A DNA stretch of 64,000 bases from Cheilinus undulatus (taxonomy: Eukaryota; Chordata; Actinopteri; Labriformes; Labridae). Positions 12,632 through 23,690 of this stretch are shown in pieces; position 1 is the stretch's first letter, and each line of letters starts with the position of its first letter. Both the position numbers and the translations under genes were made by a program. The notes under the pieces were generated by a model. The model saw only the letters and a list, made by a program, of their open reading frames with translations. It was not told the origin of the DNA and did no database searches. The DNA lies in the NCBI RefSeq assembly GCF_018320785.1, contig NC_054865.1, forward strand, positions 33,170,398-33,234,397, given 5' to 3'.

Positions 12632-13460
12632 TTGTGTTTACATATTTTTCTCTTTATTAGCAGTTATAAATGTTATCTTATTGCTGTTACTTATATATTC
12701 GGTGGTGTGGCTGTTCTGGGATCCCCATGCCCTTGCACAAAACTTTGTAGAAAGCATCAAACAGGAACAGCACTCGACCCTGCTCTCCCTGTGCCTGCAA
12801 TGAAAGCCTAAAGCAGGGAGAGAAGCAGCAAAATCCTAGCAGAGCAGGCATCAGTGACAACAGGATGACTCTGATTAAGTCATATAAAGCACAGAGGAGG
12901 AGCTGGGGTGGAGGAGTGTTGCAAAAAGCAACTTGCAGAAGGAGCAGCAAAGCATAGCCAGACTAGAGCAGTTTACATATGGCAGCTTTAATGCAATTAG
13001 CTAATAGCATGCTTCGAGTAAATCAGCTGGCTGTCAGCTGATGAGGGCTAGCATGAGATCAGCTGATCTTAAATATATGGCAGTGCTTTACTCCATGACC
13101 TGCCTGAATTAACGCTATATGATTTATGAAAATATAGATACATTTTTTATGTACAGCCAAAAAATATAATGGCTTTATAATTTCCAAAAGTGCAGAACTC
13201 ACATTTTATTCTTTAGTAGAGACTGCAGGAGGAATCCCAAATTACCTGCTAGTGAGCGAATGTCCACGAGTGCTGCTGCTGTGTCTAGTAGGACTTAGTT
13301 ACACTTCTTCAGCACATTTCTAATTGAGTAGAGACACCTCAGACGCCTGCAGCCTGCATTACTCTCCATCCAGAATTCCCTGACTCACTGAATCCTGGAG
13401 TTTTACAGACCTTCTTTAACTTTCTGAGGCCAAATTGGAGAAACCAACCCTGACCAGAAG
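12632..13460. other. Intergenic, no gene
   Basis: No recognisable feature. A TCAGCTGATxxGGGCTAGCATGAGATCAGCTGATC stretch near 13030-13066 contains repeated CAGCTGAT palindromic units. Confidence 0.5.
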
Positions 13461-13530
13461 AGGTAAGATAAGATAAGATATTCCTTCATCAGTCACCCAC
13501 AAGGAGAAATTCCAAATTTACAGCAGCAAG
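13461..13530 (-). mobile_element. 3' tail of a LINE with short tandem repeat end
   Basis: The plus strand reads four TAAGA units followed by TTCCTTCATCAGTCACCCACAAGGAGAAATT. In reverse this is the 3' end typical of fish L2/Rex1-type LINEs (AATTTCTCCTTGTGGG, then a short tandem repeat). Only the last about 70 bases are recognisable. Confidence 0.5.
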
Positions 13531-13540
13531 AGGGGTATAA

Positions 13541-13565
13541 ACCAGTGGTTCCCAACCTTTTTTTT
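13541..13565 (+). mobile_element. Isolated hAT-like terminal sequence
   Basis: CCAGTGGTTCCCAACC followed by T-rich sequence is the usual head of short hAT-like elements in vertebrates. No matching right end was found, so its extent is unknown. Confidence 0.35.
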
Positions 13566-14385
13566 CCTATGAGCCCCCTTACTTGTATTGTAGAGGAGCT
13601 GAGGACACCCAGGATGCCCAAAACACAAGGTGATACATGGACATACAAAATTAACATTAAATTCAAAAGTTTTCATTGTTCAAATCTATATAAAATAGTC
13701 CCACATAAAGGTTTTCTTATCAGAAGACCTTTTCAAGAACTATTCATAGGTGTTTTATCATGAGTTTAATTAGTACGATTGCATCTAATTTTGACAGCCT
13801 CAAAACAGACAAAGCCCCCCCCACCTCTGGCAGACCCAAACAGCTGATCAGATTCGCTGAGGTAGAAGTACATGTAACCGATAGCAGAAGCTCTATAATA
13901 CTGTGAAACACAGATGCTTCCTGTGTGAAAAATAAAATGCTTCAAAAATGTTTGATATAGTGTACAATCTAGCCAGCAATGTTTTTGGCCCACTTTAACC
14001 TCAAACTTGTCAAATTACACAGGGCTGCTATGCCTCTTTGTGGTGCTATAAACTTCCCTTAGTGCACTGTCCTATACAAAGAGGCAACACTCACTGAAAT
14101 CACTGGAAGCTAATGCAACTCCTATCTTCAAGTACCTCATACAACCCAAAACATAGAAATATGCCTTAAAGTCAAGTTGTAGATCACTCTTGACTTGTCC
14201 ACTCAGCTGTCTATGAGTATGAGACATGAAGGAGCAGTGTCAGTGGTTCTCAACTGATGGCTCAGGATCCAAACCTGGGCCTTGGAGCTGTTTCCAGTGG
14301 CTCACAAATACGTACCAGGAACAAAAATGGTCAAAAAATCTATCAATTCTTTTTCTGTTGTTTTGGGGTTTTTTTGTTTTTGTTT

Positions 14386-14419
<34 letters not shown>

Positions 14420-14584
14420 GGTAAAGTTTTTGGCAGCAGAAAGGAATCAAAAAAGGTTATTGACAGAATTTTTTCAGGATTATTCAGGAGCGTTCATTAT
14501 CAATTTATCTAAGATATGAAAAAAATCCCTGTGAACCTTTCCAGGAAACTTATGAGTTTCTGAAAGTACTTATTTCCGGGTACT

Positions 14585-15726
14585 TACACCGGGTTCCACA
14601 TTATTATGCAAATGATTTTTTTTCTCTGATTTTCCTAAATATTAATGCAAATGACAGAATATTTTTCAAGTCATCAGCCATTAGAGCATAATTCAAATGT
14701 TTTTGAACAAACTTCATAAGGACAAAAATTATTTAAAAAAAATAAAACCTCAAAATGCACTGTTCCACATTATTAAACACAACAGCTTTTTAAAACATTT
14801 TATAGGTTTTAAAGAACTGAAAATGGTCATTTGTAGAAACTGCAGCATCAGGGGGTCATGTTTACTGAAATCAAAGTTATTTCAATCAAAAACATCTTAA
14901 CAGGACAAGTTCCATGTTAACATAGGAGCCCTTCTTTGATATCACCTTCACTATTCTTGCATCCATTGAACTTGTGAGTTTTTGGAGAGTTTCTGCTAGA
15001 ATTGGGACATGGTGGCCATCCACCAACCATCCACCACTCCTCCATCTGGACCATCCAGGGTTGCACGGCACTCATCAGTCAAAAAGACTATTTGAAAATG
15101 AGTCTTCATGTATTTCTGGGCCCACTGCAACCATTTCTGCTTGTGAGCATTGGTAAGGGGTGCTGAATAGTAGGTTTATGCATGACTGCAAGCCTCTGGA
15201 GGATCCTACACCTTGAGGTTGGTGGGACTCCAGAGGCACCAGCAGCTTCAAATACCTGTTTGCTGCTTTGTAATGGCATTTTAGCATCTGCTCTCTTAAT
15301 CTGATGTATTTGTCCGTCAGAAACTTTCCTCATTATGTCTTTATCTGCACAAACCCGTCTGTGCTCTGAATCAGCCACAAATTTCTTCACAGTACGATGA
15401 TCATGCTTGATTTTTCCTGAAACATCGAATGTTTTCATTCCTTGTCCAAGGCATTACACTATTTGACACTTTTCAGCAGCAGAGAGATCCTTTTTCTTTT
15501 CCATATTGCTGAAACCTGTGGTCTGCTTAATAATGTGGAACATGTGGAAAAGTGCATTTTGAGGTTTTTATTTTTTAAAAATAGTAGTTATCATTATGAA
15601 GTTTGTTCAAAAACCTTTGAATTATACTCTAACTGTTGATGACTTGAAAAATATTCTGTCATTTGCATTGATATTTAGAAAATCAGAGAAAAACGTCGTT
15701 TGCATAATAATGTGGAACGCGGTGTA
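14585..15726 (-). mobile_element. Tc1-like transposon, internally deleted, with long inverted repeats
   Basis: The ends are TACACCGGGTTCCACATTAT (left) and ATAATGTGGAACGCGGTGTA (right), with clear inverted similarity over about 200 bases. A second, inner copy of the TTCCACATTATTA motif occurs in each arm (about 14763 and 15524), again an IR/DR layout. Inverted similarity may run slightly further out (GGGTACTTA on the left, TAAGTACCC on the right). A minus-strand transposase relic lies inside. Confidence 0.85.
14886..15506 (-). pseudogene. Internally deleted Tc1/mariner-like transposase relic
   Basis: The minus frame starts near 15506 (MEKKKDLSAAEKCQIV, then stop). It continues from 15438 (FDVSGKIKHDHRTVKKFV, then GVPPTSRCRILQRL) and, after a frame change, reaches WAQKYMKTH and FLTDECRATLDGPDGW with the first catalytic Asp. 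It then jumps to a C-terminal MDARIVKVISKKG stretch. The middle of the catalytic domain is missing, so the copy is a deletion derivative. Confidence 0.8.
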
Positions 15727-17089
15727 TTATAAGTACCCAGAAAGTTCAAGAATTTTCTCTCAATTTTGGGGACTGTTCTTTGGGCAAGTTTTCACAGAAA
15801 CTATTGGTGATATTCTCTCTGACTTTTCTTGTGAATCAAAAGAAATTTCACAAAGAACTAGGAGCTTTTTTAAAATATTTAACAGTAATTATTAGAATTT
15901 TCCCAGAACCTCTCTTTTCCAGGTGTTTTCCAGGAATATTTGAGGAATTTTCACTGGAAACACCAAAAATTTTTTTTGAAGATTCCAGAAATTTTTTTTG
16001 AAGTTTATAAAGAATGCATCCCAGAAACTTTTGGGAATCTTCTATGATACTTTTTCAGAAAACCTTGAAGTATTATTTTCAGTCTCTTTGTTTTGTCACG
16101 TTCTGTACTGTTTGGACTCCAAATAGCAGCTTGATTCACTGAATGAATCATCTGCTTGGAAAATAAAATATCAGAAACTTGGTTTACGATTGCTCAGAGT
16201 TAGTCGTGGGTCCTGAGGAAACATTAGCTGAGAGGCACTGTTTTACATCAATGCGGGGAGATGTTACAGCAACTTAACTGACAGAGATAAGCATGTGATT
16301 AATGTGATTTTAAAAATGAACGCACTAATTATGGACCCTAATTGCATTATGATTAATGCTTTAATACTGACAACCCTAAATTACTTCACATACATGAATG
16401 AAATATCCTCAAAAGCCCTATGCTTCAGTGCTTTGAACTATATGTGCATCCACACACACGTACACTGCTAAAACTATTACACTGATTTAACTAATAAACT
16501 TTATTTAATTATAATGAGGCATTTGTGTGGCACATAAAACTGCCTCATAAAAATGCATTGTGTTGCTGTGTACAGTTTCCACTTTTCCTCTTATGTGTTT
16601 CATTCACAGCACTAAGGCAGTAATACTTAGGTCAGCTCTTAATACCATCAGAGGTCCAAACCAACAACACACACTGGGAGTCTTTGCTGAAAACTGCATC
16701 AGTGAAATCATTTCTGTTTTCAAACAGTCCTTGAAAGTAAGTAGAGGATTATAGCGGGCTATGAAAATCCTTCGGTTCTGCTGAGATCTCACAGTGAGCT
16801 GCAGCAAAAATCAATGGAGTTAAAATAATCCCTCTCTCCATTCACTCAGAACAACAATCTGCTCCAAATTCAAGCTTGGACAATTTGATAGAGTGAAAAA
16901 CATACCACAATGAGCATCAATTCAGACTGTAGATGTCATTGTTAAACATTCAACATTAGCAGACGATGTGCTGTCGCCTGCAGTAGTTATGTAATATACC
17001 TCCATTATCATCAGGATATTAATACTATTTTATTGTGTTGCAGAGGAATGTGTAAGATGATGCATTCTTTTAAAAGTTCACTGTTTGGG

Positions 17090-17600
17090 GACCTCAGTAT
17101 TCCATCTCTTACTATTTGCAGATGATGCAGCTCTGTTGGTTTTTTCAGCAGGTGACCTCTTGAGAGCAGTGGAGAGGTTTGCAGCTGGGTTAAGGGTCAG
17201 CACCCACCATGGTTCTCTGGGAGAAAATGGTGGATAGTTCCCTCTGGGCGGAGAGTGAATCTTTACCCCAAACAGAGAAGTTCAAGTATCTTGGGGTCTT
17301 GTGTAGAAGTGAGGGTGGGGTTGACAGTGAGATTGGCAGGTGGACTGGTGCACCATCAGCAGCATTGCAGGCACTGTAGTGGACTATCCTGATAAAGAGG
17401 GAGCTAAACCATCTATGTAGGGGGCTGGGGTCAGCCTTGGAGATAGGATGGGGAGCTCAGACATCCAGGGGGAGCTAGGAGTAGAGCCACTGCTCATTCA
17501 CATCAAGAAGAGTCAGAATCCCTCAGGAAGAAATGGAAAACGCTACTGGGGAGAGAGATGTCTGGCTTGATTTGCTATGTCTGCTCCCACTGCAACCCCA
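17090..17600 (+). pseudogene. L2/Rex1-like non-LTR reverse transcriptase fragment
   Basis: The plus frame near 17106 reads LLLFADDAALLVFSAGDLL, the RT catalytic FADD box, followed by RAVERFAAGLRVS. Further on are EKFKYLGVL, DIQGELGVEPLLIHIKKSQ (about 17462-17515), and a decayed C-terminus. Several frameshifts and stops are present. A short Tc1-type element follows directly at 17606. Confidence 0.8.
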
Positions 17601-17605
17601 CCTTC

Positions 17606-17874
17606 TACTGTGCCTATAAAAAGTATTCACCATCTTGGATGTTTGACCCTTTTACAGATTACTAAATGATGACTTTCTGACAATAAAATTATTTTAAAAA
17701 ATAAAGCCAAAGAAAAAGCAGATTTCTACAACGTTATATCAGTTGAATAAATAAGGTAACATAAGTGACTGCGTAATAATATTCGCCCCCTTCATAGTGA
17801 CTGACCTAATTAAACAGAGTTAGTCAGTAAGTGTGAGGTAACATCCAAGGGGATTAATACTCTTTAGCACTGTA
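17606..17874. mobile_element. Short non-autonomous Tc1-type element
   Basis: It starts TACTGTGCCTATAAAAAGTA and ends TTTAGCACTGTA, with TA at both ends. It retains the inner direct repeat (ATATTCGCCCCCTTC, about 17781). It is the terminal-repeat portion of the family at 8752-10087, with the transposase deleted. It abuts the L2/Rex1-like fragment. Confidence 0.8.
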
Positions 17875-20202
17875 GAGGAAGAAAATGTTGGATATTATTA
17901 TCCTTATTATTTTGTTATCCATCTATCTAACTTATTCAGTGTATTTGTGTTGGGGATAATGTACAGAATAAGTAAAATCTAAAGATAAATAAAAGTTCAT
18001 TTGCAACCACACATTAAGAAAATAAACTGACCAGGGTTTTGTGTGTCATCGGACATCAAAAACATGTCATATAGGGGTTGTGTTATCCCTGCCATCTTTG
18101 CTCTTTCCTCTCTGCACACGACCGTCAGAGAGAAAAGCAGGTCTGCTGTACTCAGGAGTTAAACTGATTAGCATTTTAAGAAGACAAGAGCAAAGAGCAT
18201 TGTGCTTTGACTATAAATCTCACACTATGGAACATGATTTACATACTCAATCCATAAAACCAGCCATTAGAACAGGAACTAAACTGCGATATTTCCAAGA
18301 ATTGACAAGCATTGACACTCCAATTCTGGCCGGGTGTCAGAGGTTAATTGGTTGTTGTTGTTTATGAGAAAAAAACAGCTGCCATGGTGACAGATTTGTG
18401 ACCCCGATTCCTTCTTTTCTCCTGTGATGAGCTTTTAATTTTTCCCTACAGACACCAAAACAGTCCACGTAAAACCATCGCTGTAACTCAAATGGAAGTT
18501 GCATTAATTAATGCCTCCACATGTTTTACGATGTATTCTCTTTCTGTAAGGTCTCAAGGATTACGCAGCACAGTGTTGGCTTATCATATCAAATATTATC
18601 TGCAGCACTAACAGCCTATGAGCAGAAATGTTTTTTATCTTATTTGATATGAATTCAAGTCAACAGTGGTGCAGGATTACATCTGTACAGTTCAGCTGTC
18701 TTATCTGCAGCCCTCTTAGCCTTTCCCAGTTCCACATTTCCTTTAATACAGCAGAAATAGCTGAGCTTCTTCCCTATCACTGACTGTTCAGCACACCTCA
18801 GGAGGCTTTGCTTTGGGTAGTAAATTTTAAAAGCCCTAAGCTGTGACAGTAACTTCACTAACTGCTCTCCAGGGATATGATTTTTTCACTACATATTTGT
18901 TCACATCCCCTGTTTAAAAGCGTTGTTTGAGTGTACTGCACCAGGTGAGACATCACTCATTACTTTTTCCTAGTCAGAGTTTGATTGCTCTTGTCTCTGT
19001 TTTGCAGATGATCCATCTTGCGTCAATGAGCGAGACAGAGAAGGTTTGTCATCCCACAACAGCTGCAGTTTAAGAGAGAGAGGGACTCGTTTTCATCACT
19101 GCTGTGACAGAGAGCAGATGTTCTCTGTGATTGCTTACTGGTGTGTTAATTTCTTCTCTGTACCTCATCGAACTGAAGCTGAAACATTACTGTCATCCTT
19201 TGAGTTCAAGCTGCACAAAGACTCATCCAACACTTTGATCTCCTCATGAATTCAGTCTCCATATTTCATTGTTATAATCTGTTTTGATACTTTCTCTGTA
19301 TAATGCCCAGAAGATAAGACCACTGAGTATAAACTGGTTTATTCTTTGTGCTGTCTTCATGGGATCAGGCTTGGATACAAAAGTATATTTATCATCTGCA
19401 CTGAAAAATATATTATCAGGTTTACAGCTAAGCAAAGATATGCACTGATATAAATTTGAGCATGTTTATGTCTCAGTGACAATGATGAATGGTATGGTAA
19501 AATGTTTACCACATTCTTAGACCTGCTTACAGAAAAACACAGTGAACTCCCAGATTTGATTTATTAATATCAACAAATACGTGTCAGATCAGTAGCATTG
19601 GTACTAGCCCTCTGCCTAACATTCACCTTCCTATGCAGCTGGACAGTGTGATAACAAGTTAATCCTGGATTCAAAAGTTTACTAGAAAGCTGCCTCCTGT
19701 TTGTTACTCTTTCTTTTCTGAGGTAATGGCTCTGATATTACTAGCCAGATGAGTTACTTAAATGCCTGTCCACACTGGTGACATTACCACATTGAGGAAG
19801 CTTATTGTATTTTAAGAAAGCCATTTTGAAAAAGGACCCACTTTCCTGCAGTTCTCTTGTTTGGAGAAAAAAGTTAAGGATAGAAAAGGGCAAAAGGAGA
19901 GAGAGGAGGAAGAGGAGGGCAGAGGGAGAGGGATCACAGTGGAGGTGCTCTACTCTGTTGCTCCATGTCACTGGTTGACCCGGGACACAAATGGCCTCTT
20001 AGATACCTTTGTGTTTCATAAAACATGATAAAGTGCACTCTAGCTTGTCCCTCCAGTGACCAAATGATAAAGTGCACCTCCCTATCCTTTCCTCGCTCCT
20101 TAGAATACTAAACTCAAAAATGAAAGAAATTTGTGTTTGGTGGATTTTTTTGATTACTTTGTCAGGCGCCTGATTGTCAACACTGGGGGTACCAGAAGCT
20201 CA
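17875..20202. other. Intergenic, no gene
   Basis: No protein match, RNA gene or clear repeat is seen. Confidence 0.5.
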
Positions 20203-20420
20203 AAACAAGAGTCAATAGGACCAGCAAAATAAGCTGTCTGGTATTAGCAGAGAAGATATGACAAATTTTACACGTGTGCAACCCACATACTCAGCTCTGC
20301 TACTCATCCCATGCATGTTCCTCACAAATGTGGCACCATTTAAAAGGGAAACAACCAGGCTTTCTAATGGTATAAGATTTATTGCCAAGAAGCATTGTTA
20401 CAACAAAGAAATAATCTACC
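20203..20420 (+). repeat. Dispersed repeat, copy B
   Basis: This matches the reverse complement of 3387-3602 at roughly three quarters identity by eye. Shared landmarks are AACAAGAGTCAAT, CCCACATACTCAGCTCTGCT, CACCATTTAAAAG and CATTGTTACAACAAAGAAAT. Both copies can be read in one frame (TNVAPFKR here, TNVSPFKR in the other), but substitutions look unconstrained. The family is not recognised. Confidence 0.7.
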
Positions 20421-20628
20421 GAACAAAAATTTCCTTCCTTTTGAGCTAGGTATATTCTGCATCACCAGGGACAGGAGCTTCAGTAGAGTAGCCATTTTCC
20501 AAACTGACACCTTCACTTGAGTATCTTTGTGAAATTAAAGGCTGAATTGTTCTTACTTCCTCCCCTTTAATTACAGAAGTGTAGTAGGTATAATCACATT
20601 TTAAAATCAGCCTTTTAAACTATTTCCA

Positions 20629-20923
20629 GTGAAGTTTCAGAAATCTCATGGCGTTAATAACACCCTGGACACTGAAATCGTCCCAAAGTCTGACACTAAG
20701 GAGGAGCAGACTCACATCCTTATTGTGGAAGGCTCTCTGCTTTACACCTACGAACCTTTGATCGACGTGCTGAACCAACATTACTTTATTTCCATCCTGT
20801 ATATAGAATGCAAAAAGAGGAGGTGCTCTAGGAACTACAGTGCCAGATCCACCCGGCCCGTTCGATGGCCACGCCTGGCCCATGTATTTGAAACACAAGA
20901 ACATCATGAATAATAACATATAA
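20629..20923 (+). pseudogene. nmrk2: Nicotinamide riboside kinase (nmrk2-like) pseudogene fragment
   Basis: The plus frame from 20629 reads [18 protein letters not shown], then [20 protein letters not shown], then [10 protein letters not shown]. This matches the central and C-terminal part of vertebrate nicotinamide riboside kinase 2, which phosphorylates nicotinamide riboside to NMN for NAD+ synthesis. After RNY (20838) the frame shifts. From 20840 the next frame continues [20 protein letters not shown] and stops at 20921-20923, short of the normal C-terminus. The P-loop N-terminal half is absent. The frameshift, the missing halves and changes such as EGF to EGS show a dead copy. Whether it arose by retroposition or segmental duplication is unclear: no poly-A tail is evident. 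Confidence 0.8.
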
Positions 20924-22037
20924 TTATGTAACATTACGACACATGAAGCAAATACTCGGAACAACTTTCTTGAGTAAACCACTGGGCGGAGTGACACAGT
21001 GCGCACCTAAGGCGGTGCAGTAGTTACTTGGTTTCACCTAGAGTATCATCTCTCTTCTTCCAAAACCTGTTACTCTTCTTCTGTGTGTTCTGGCTCAAAT
21101 AAAAACAAATGTGGGTCTTGGTTGGTTAAAAAAAAAAGTTTTCCTCATTGACCATCACAAAGTCCACCATGATCAGACTTCGGCATCTTCTCAGTTTTTT
21201 TTTACGGAAGTACCTGCACTAAACGCGCGCTTTTGAAATCACTCTGCCCAGCAGCCATGTCTGGAGTGTAGTTCAGGCTTTGCATTTGCCTCTAAAACAA
21301 CTCTGATGTTAATATTCCATGATTATTTATAGCGTGGTGAATGTAAAGATCACAACTTGTCCATAAGAGCATTTTGGAGTTGTTGGATTGTGTATTTGAT
21401 GAGTTTGATGAGGGAAAGCCGGAAATACCATAAGTCTCCGTAGCGTTAGCTGAGCAGTTCGCATCGCAGCCCCGCCGATCTAAAAACAGCTGCACCAACA
21501 ACTAAAGGTAACGAACCTACTCCTAAGACTACAGGGATTATGGCAATGGGCAAATTTGCCAAAATGTTGAAGTATCCCTTTAAGTGTCTTACAGTAACTT
21601 GAAGAACTGTTTACATCACATGAGGTTAGCTGGCTATGGCTAGTAGAGGCAGCACCATGCTAGCTGTGGCTAGCTCTTATGCTTTGTTAAAGTTAACAGC
21701 TCCTCGCTGTGGCTTTAGGTCTGCCGTGCTAACATGAATGTGCTAGCACTCTGTTCTTCTATCACAAAGACCGAGAGGTGAATGTTTTTCTGTAATAGTC
21801 TATTTCTTTCTTAAAGATTAGTCTTAGATCCCAAAACTGAGGATTTAAGACTTGACCTGGATTAGTCTTGATTAGCTTTAACCTGGAATAATCCTGGAGC
21901 AGCAAAGAGATTAATAATAGGTACAGAGAGGTCCTTCCAAAGCCGTGTTAACACTCTGCAACTTTAATTATAGGGATTAAAACACTGACAGTTCAACAGT
22001 CATTTTGTCATGAAAGATGTTTTTGCTTTCTTTGAAC
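20924..22037. other. Intergenic, probable old repeat
   Basis: The tail GGCAAATTTGCCAAAATG, followed by TTGAAGTATCCCTTTA (about 21548-21581), resembles the end of a common fish transposon family. The opposite end was not found. CG-containing segments at 21220-21480 suggest a relatively young insert. Confidence 0.35.
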
Positions 22038-22058
22038 TTTTTTTTTTTTTTTTTTTTT
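22038..22058. repeat. Poly-T run
   Basis: About 21 T residues. It could be the reversed tail of an unrecognised retrotransposed copy, but nothing flanking it supports that. Confidence 0.9.
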
Positions 22059-22639
22059 GCTCAAACCGACTGTAGCCACAAAGCGAGACTAACAAGCAGG
22101 ACAGCTTCTCCTTAAATGTGATCACTGAGAGACAGTGACTGACTGAGATGAATCTCTCTGTTGAACACACACTCAGTCTACAGGGAGGGAAAGTCTCCTC
22201 CTCACGAGTTTATTCCTGCTGCATTATTTCTGTTACATAACAACGGTTTCACTTCACCTGATCTGTCAGCGTCCTCTCTCTGTAGACAGCAAAGACATGT
22301 GGCGGAGCTTCACTCAGCAGTGACGTGAAACACAAAACTCAGAAAACAATATTCATATCAGCCAAAATCACACAGTGTTTCTGTTTTTGTCACAGCAGTA
22401 TTATAGATTTTGCTGCTCTTAATTTACCGTCTTGTAATGATGGTGTTTCTTCTTTAGAATATATGAACTGTGGTTCTCAGCTGGTGGGTTGTGGAGCTAT
22501 TTTCAGAGGGTTGCAACTGCTTTCCTGAAAAAAATGTGGAAGTCTATATATTGAAGCCCTAAGTGGATGCACTCTGTCTTACAATGCTAATGATCCATTT
22601 TAGTTGTTTTCTCAATATCTCTCCCAAGACAGTCTGGTT

Positions 22640-23690
22640 GGAGACCTTTCATCTGAGATACCTTATATATCAGGAGAGATATTCTAATACTTTAGAAATA
22701 AGATCAGATTAAACATCCATCTAGTGTTAGTTTGAAGATTAAGGTAACTGTAAGGATACCAATAGTTAAAAGCCTGATCTGCGAAACCTGATTACAAAAC
22801 GTTTAATAAAACCAAGTAAAGAGGTTTATGTAGTTCTGTTAGCTACATAAGATACATAGATAATGGAGCTACATCCATGAGCTAAAACTAAGCTCAGAAA
22901 GCATCTACGTACATCAGCCACGAATCTACATCACCTACATAGCTTTGTTAGCTTTGGCTACATTTTCTATGTAGCTAAGTAAGCTTTAGCCATGTAGTTA
23001 GCTTAAGATATGCTTGCTAAAGCTCATGTTGCTAAAGCTAACTTCGCTATAGACAATGTAGCCATATAGCTAAAATAGTTATTGTAGCTAATGTGGCTAT
23101 GTAGCAAACATAGCTAAAGTTAAGTTCACAAAGCAGCTATGTAAGAGATAGATTATCTATGTAGCTACATTAGCTTTAGGTACACTTGCTAAAACTCAAG
23201 TAGGTAAAGCTAACTTAGCTGTGTAGGTAACATAGCTAAAGCTAACTCACCTTCATAGAGCTACGTGGATTAGGTAGTTACATAGCAAAAGCTGCAATCA
23301 CAAAACAGCTATTGTAAGTTACGTAGATATTTCATCTACATAGCTACTTAAGCTTTAGCTACATGTACTAAAGCTCAAGTACTCAAAGCTAAATTAACTA
23401 CATTTCCTTATGTAGTTACATCAACTATGTAACTAGCATAGCTTCGTTAGCGTTAGCTAATGAAGCTAAAGCTAGCCACAAGGGATTAAACCTCTGACAG
23501 TTTTCGTTGTCTAATTTATGAAATGTTACTTTGTTTGCAATGCAGTTATATTATAAATGTAACTGTCAAACATGATGAATAAAGTTGACTTTTTAAAAAA
23601 AAAAATCTAGAACTGGAAATACATTGTATGGGTGAATTAAAACACTTCCTTTCTGAGATATAAGGTGTTTCAGATGAATGGTCTGCTGCC
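22640..23690. mobile_element. Inverted-repeat element with TAGCTA-rich core (copy 1)
   Basis: The ends are imperfect inverted repeats of about 45 bases: CTTTCATCTGAGATACCTTA on the left (from about 22656) and TAAGGTGTTTCAGATGAATG on the right (to about 23680). A subterminal unique block (22741-22830) is followed by about 650 bases of core (22831-23490) dominated by GCTA, TAGC, AGCTAAAGC and CTACATAGC units. There is no coding capacity. A second copy in opposite orientation lies at 57240-57900. The structure fits a non-autonomous DNA transposon, but no target duplication could be fixed. Confidence 0.6.

Larger units (their letters stand above)
14241..16240. mobile_element. Possible hAT-like non-autonomous element split by a nested Tc1-like insertion
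   Basis: The left end CAGTGGTTCTCAACTGATGG, then CTCAGGATCC (14241-14270), has an inverted counterpart at 16210-16240 (GGTCCTGAGG, then AGCTGAGAGGCACTG). The span encloses the Tc1-like element at about 14585-15726. No 8-bp target duplication is visible, so this is tentative. Confidence 0.35.

Noticed and set aside
20629..20923. A functional nicotinamide riboside kinase gene
   Set aside because: The P-loop half is missing and a frameshift interrupts the C-terminal part.
20620..21006. 128-codon minus-strand ORF
   Set aside because: It is the antisense shadow of the nmrk2-like fragment.
22831..23490. CRISPR-like or satellite array
   Set aside because: Units are very short, irregular and palindromic, without constant repeats or spacers; it is the core of an inverted-repeat element.
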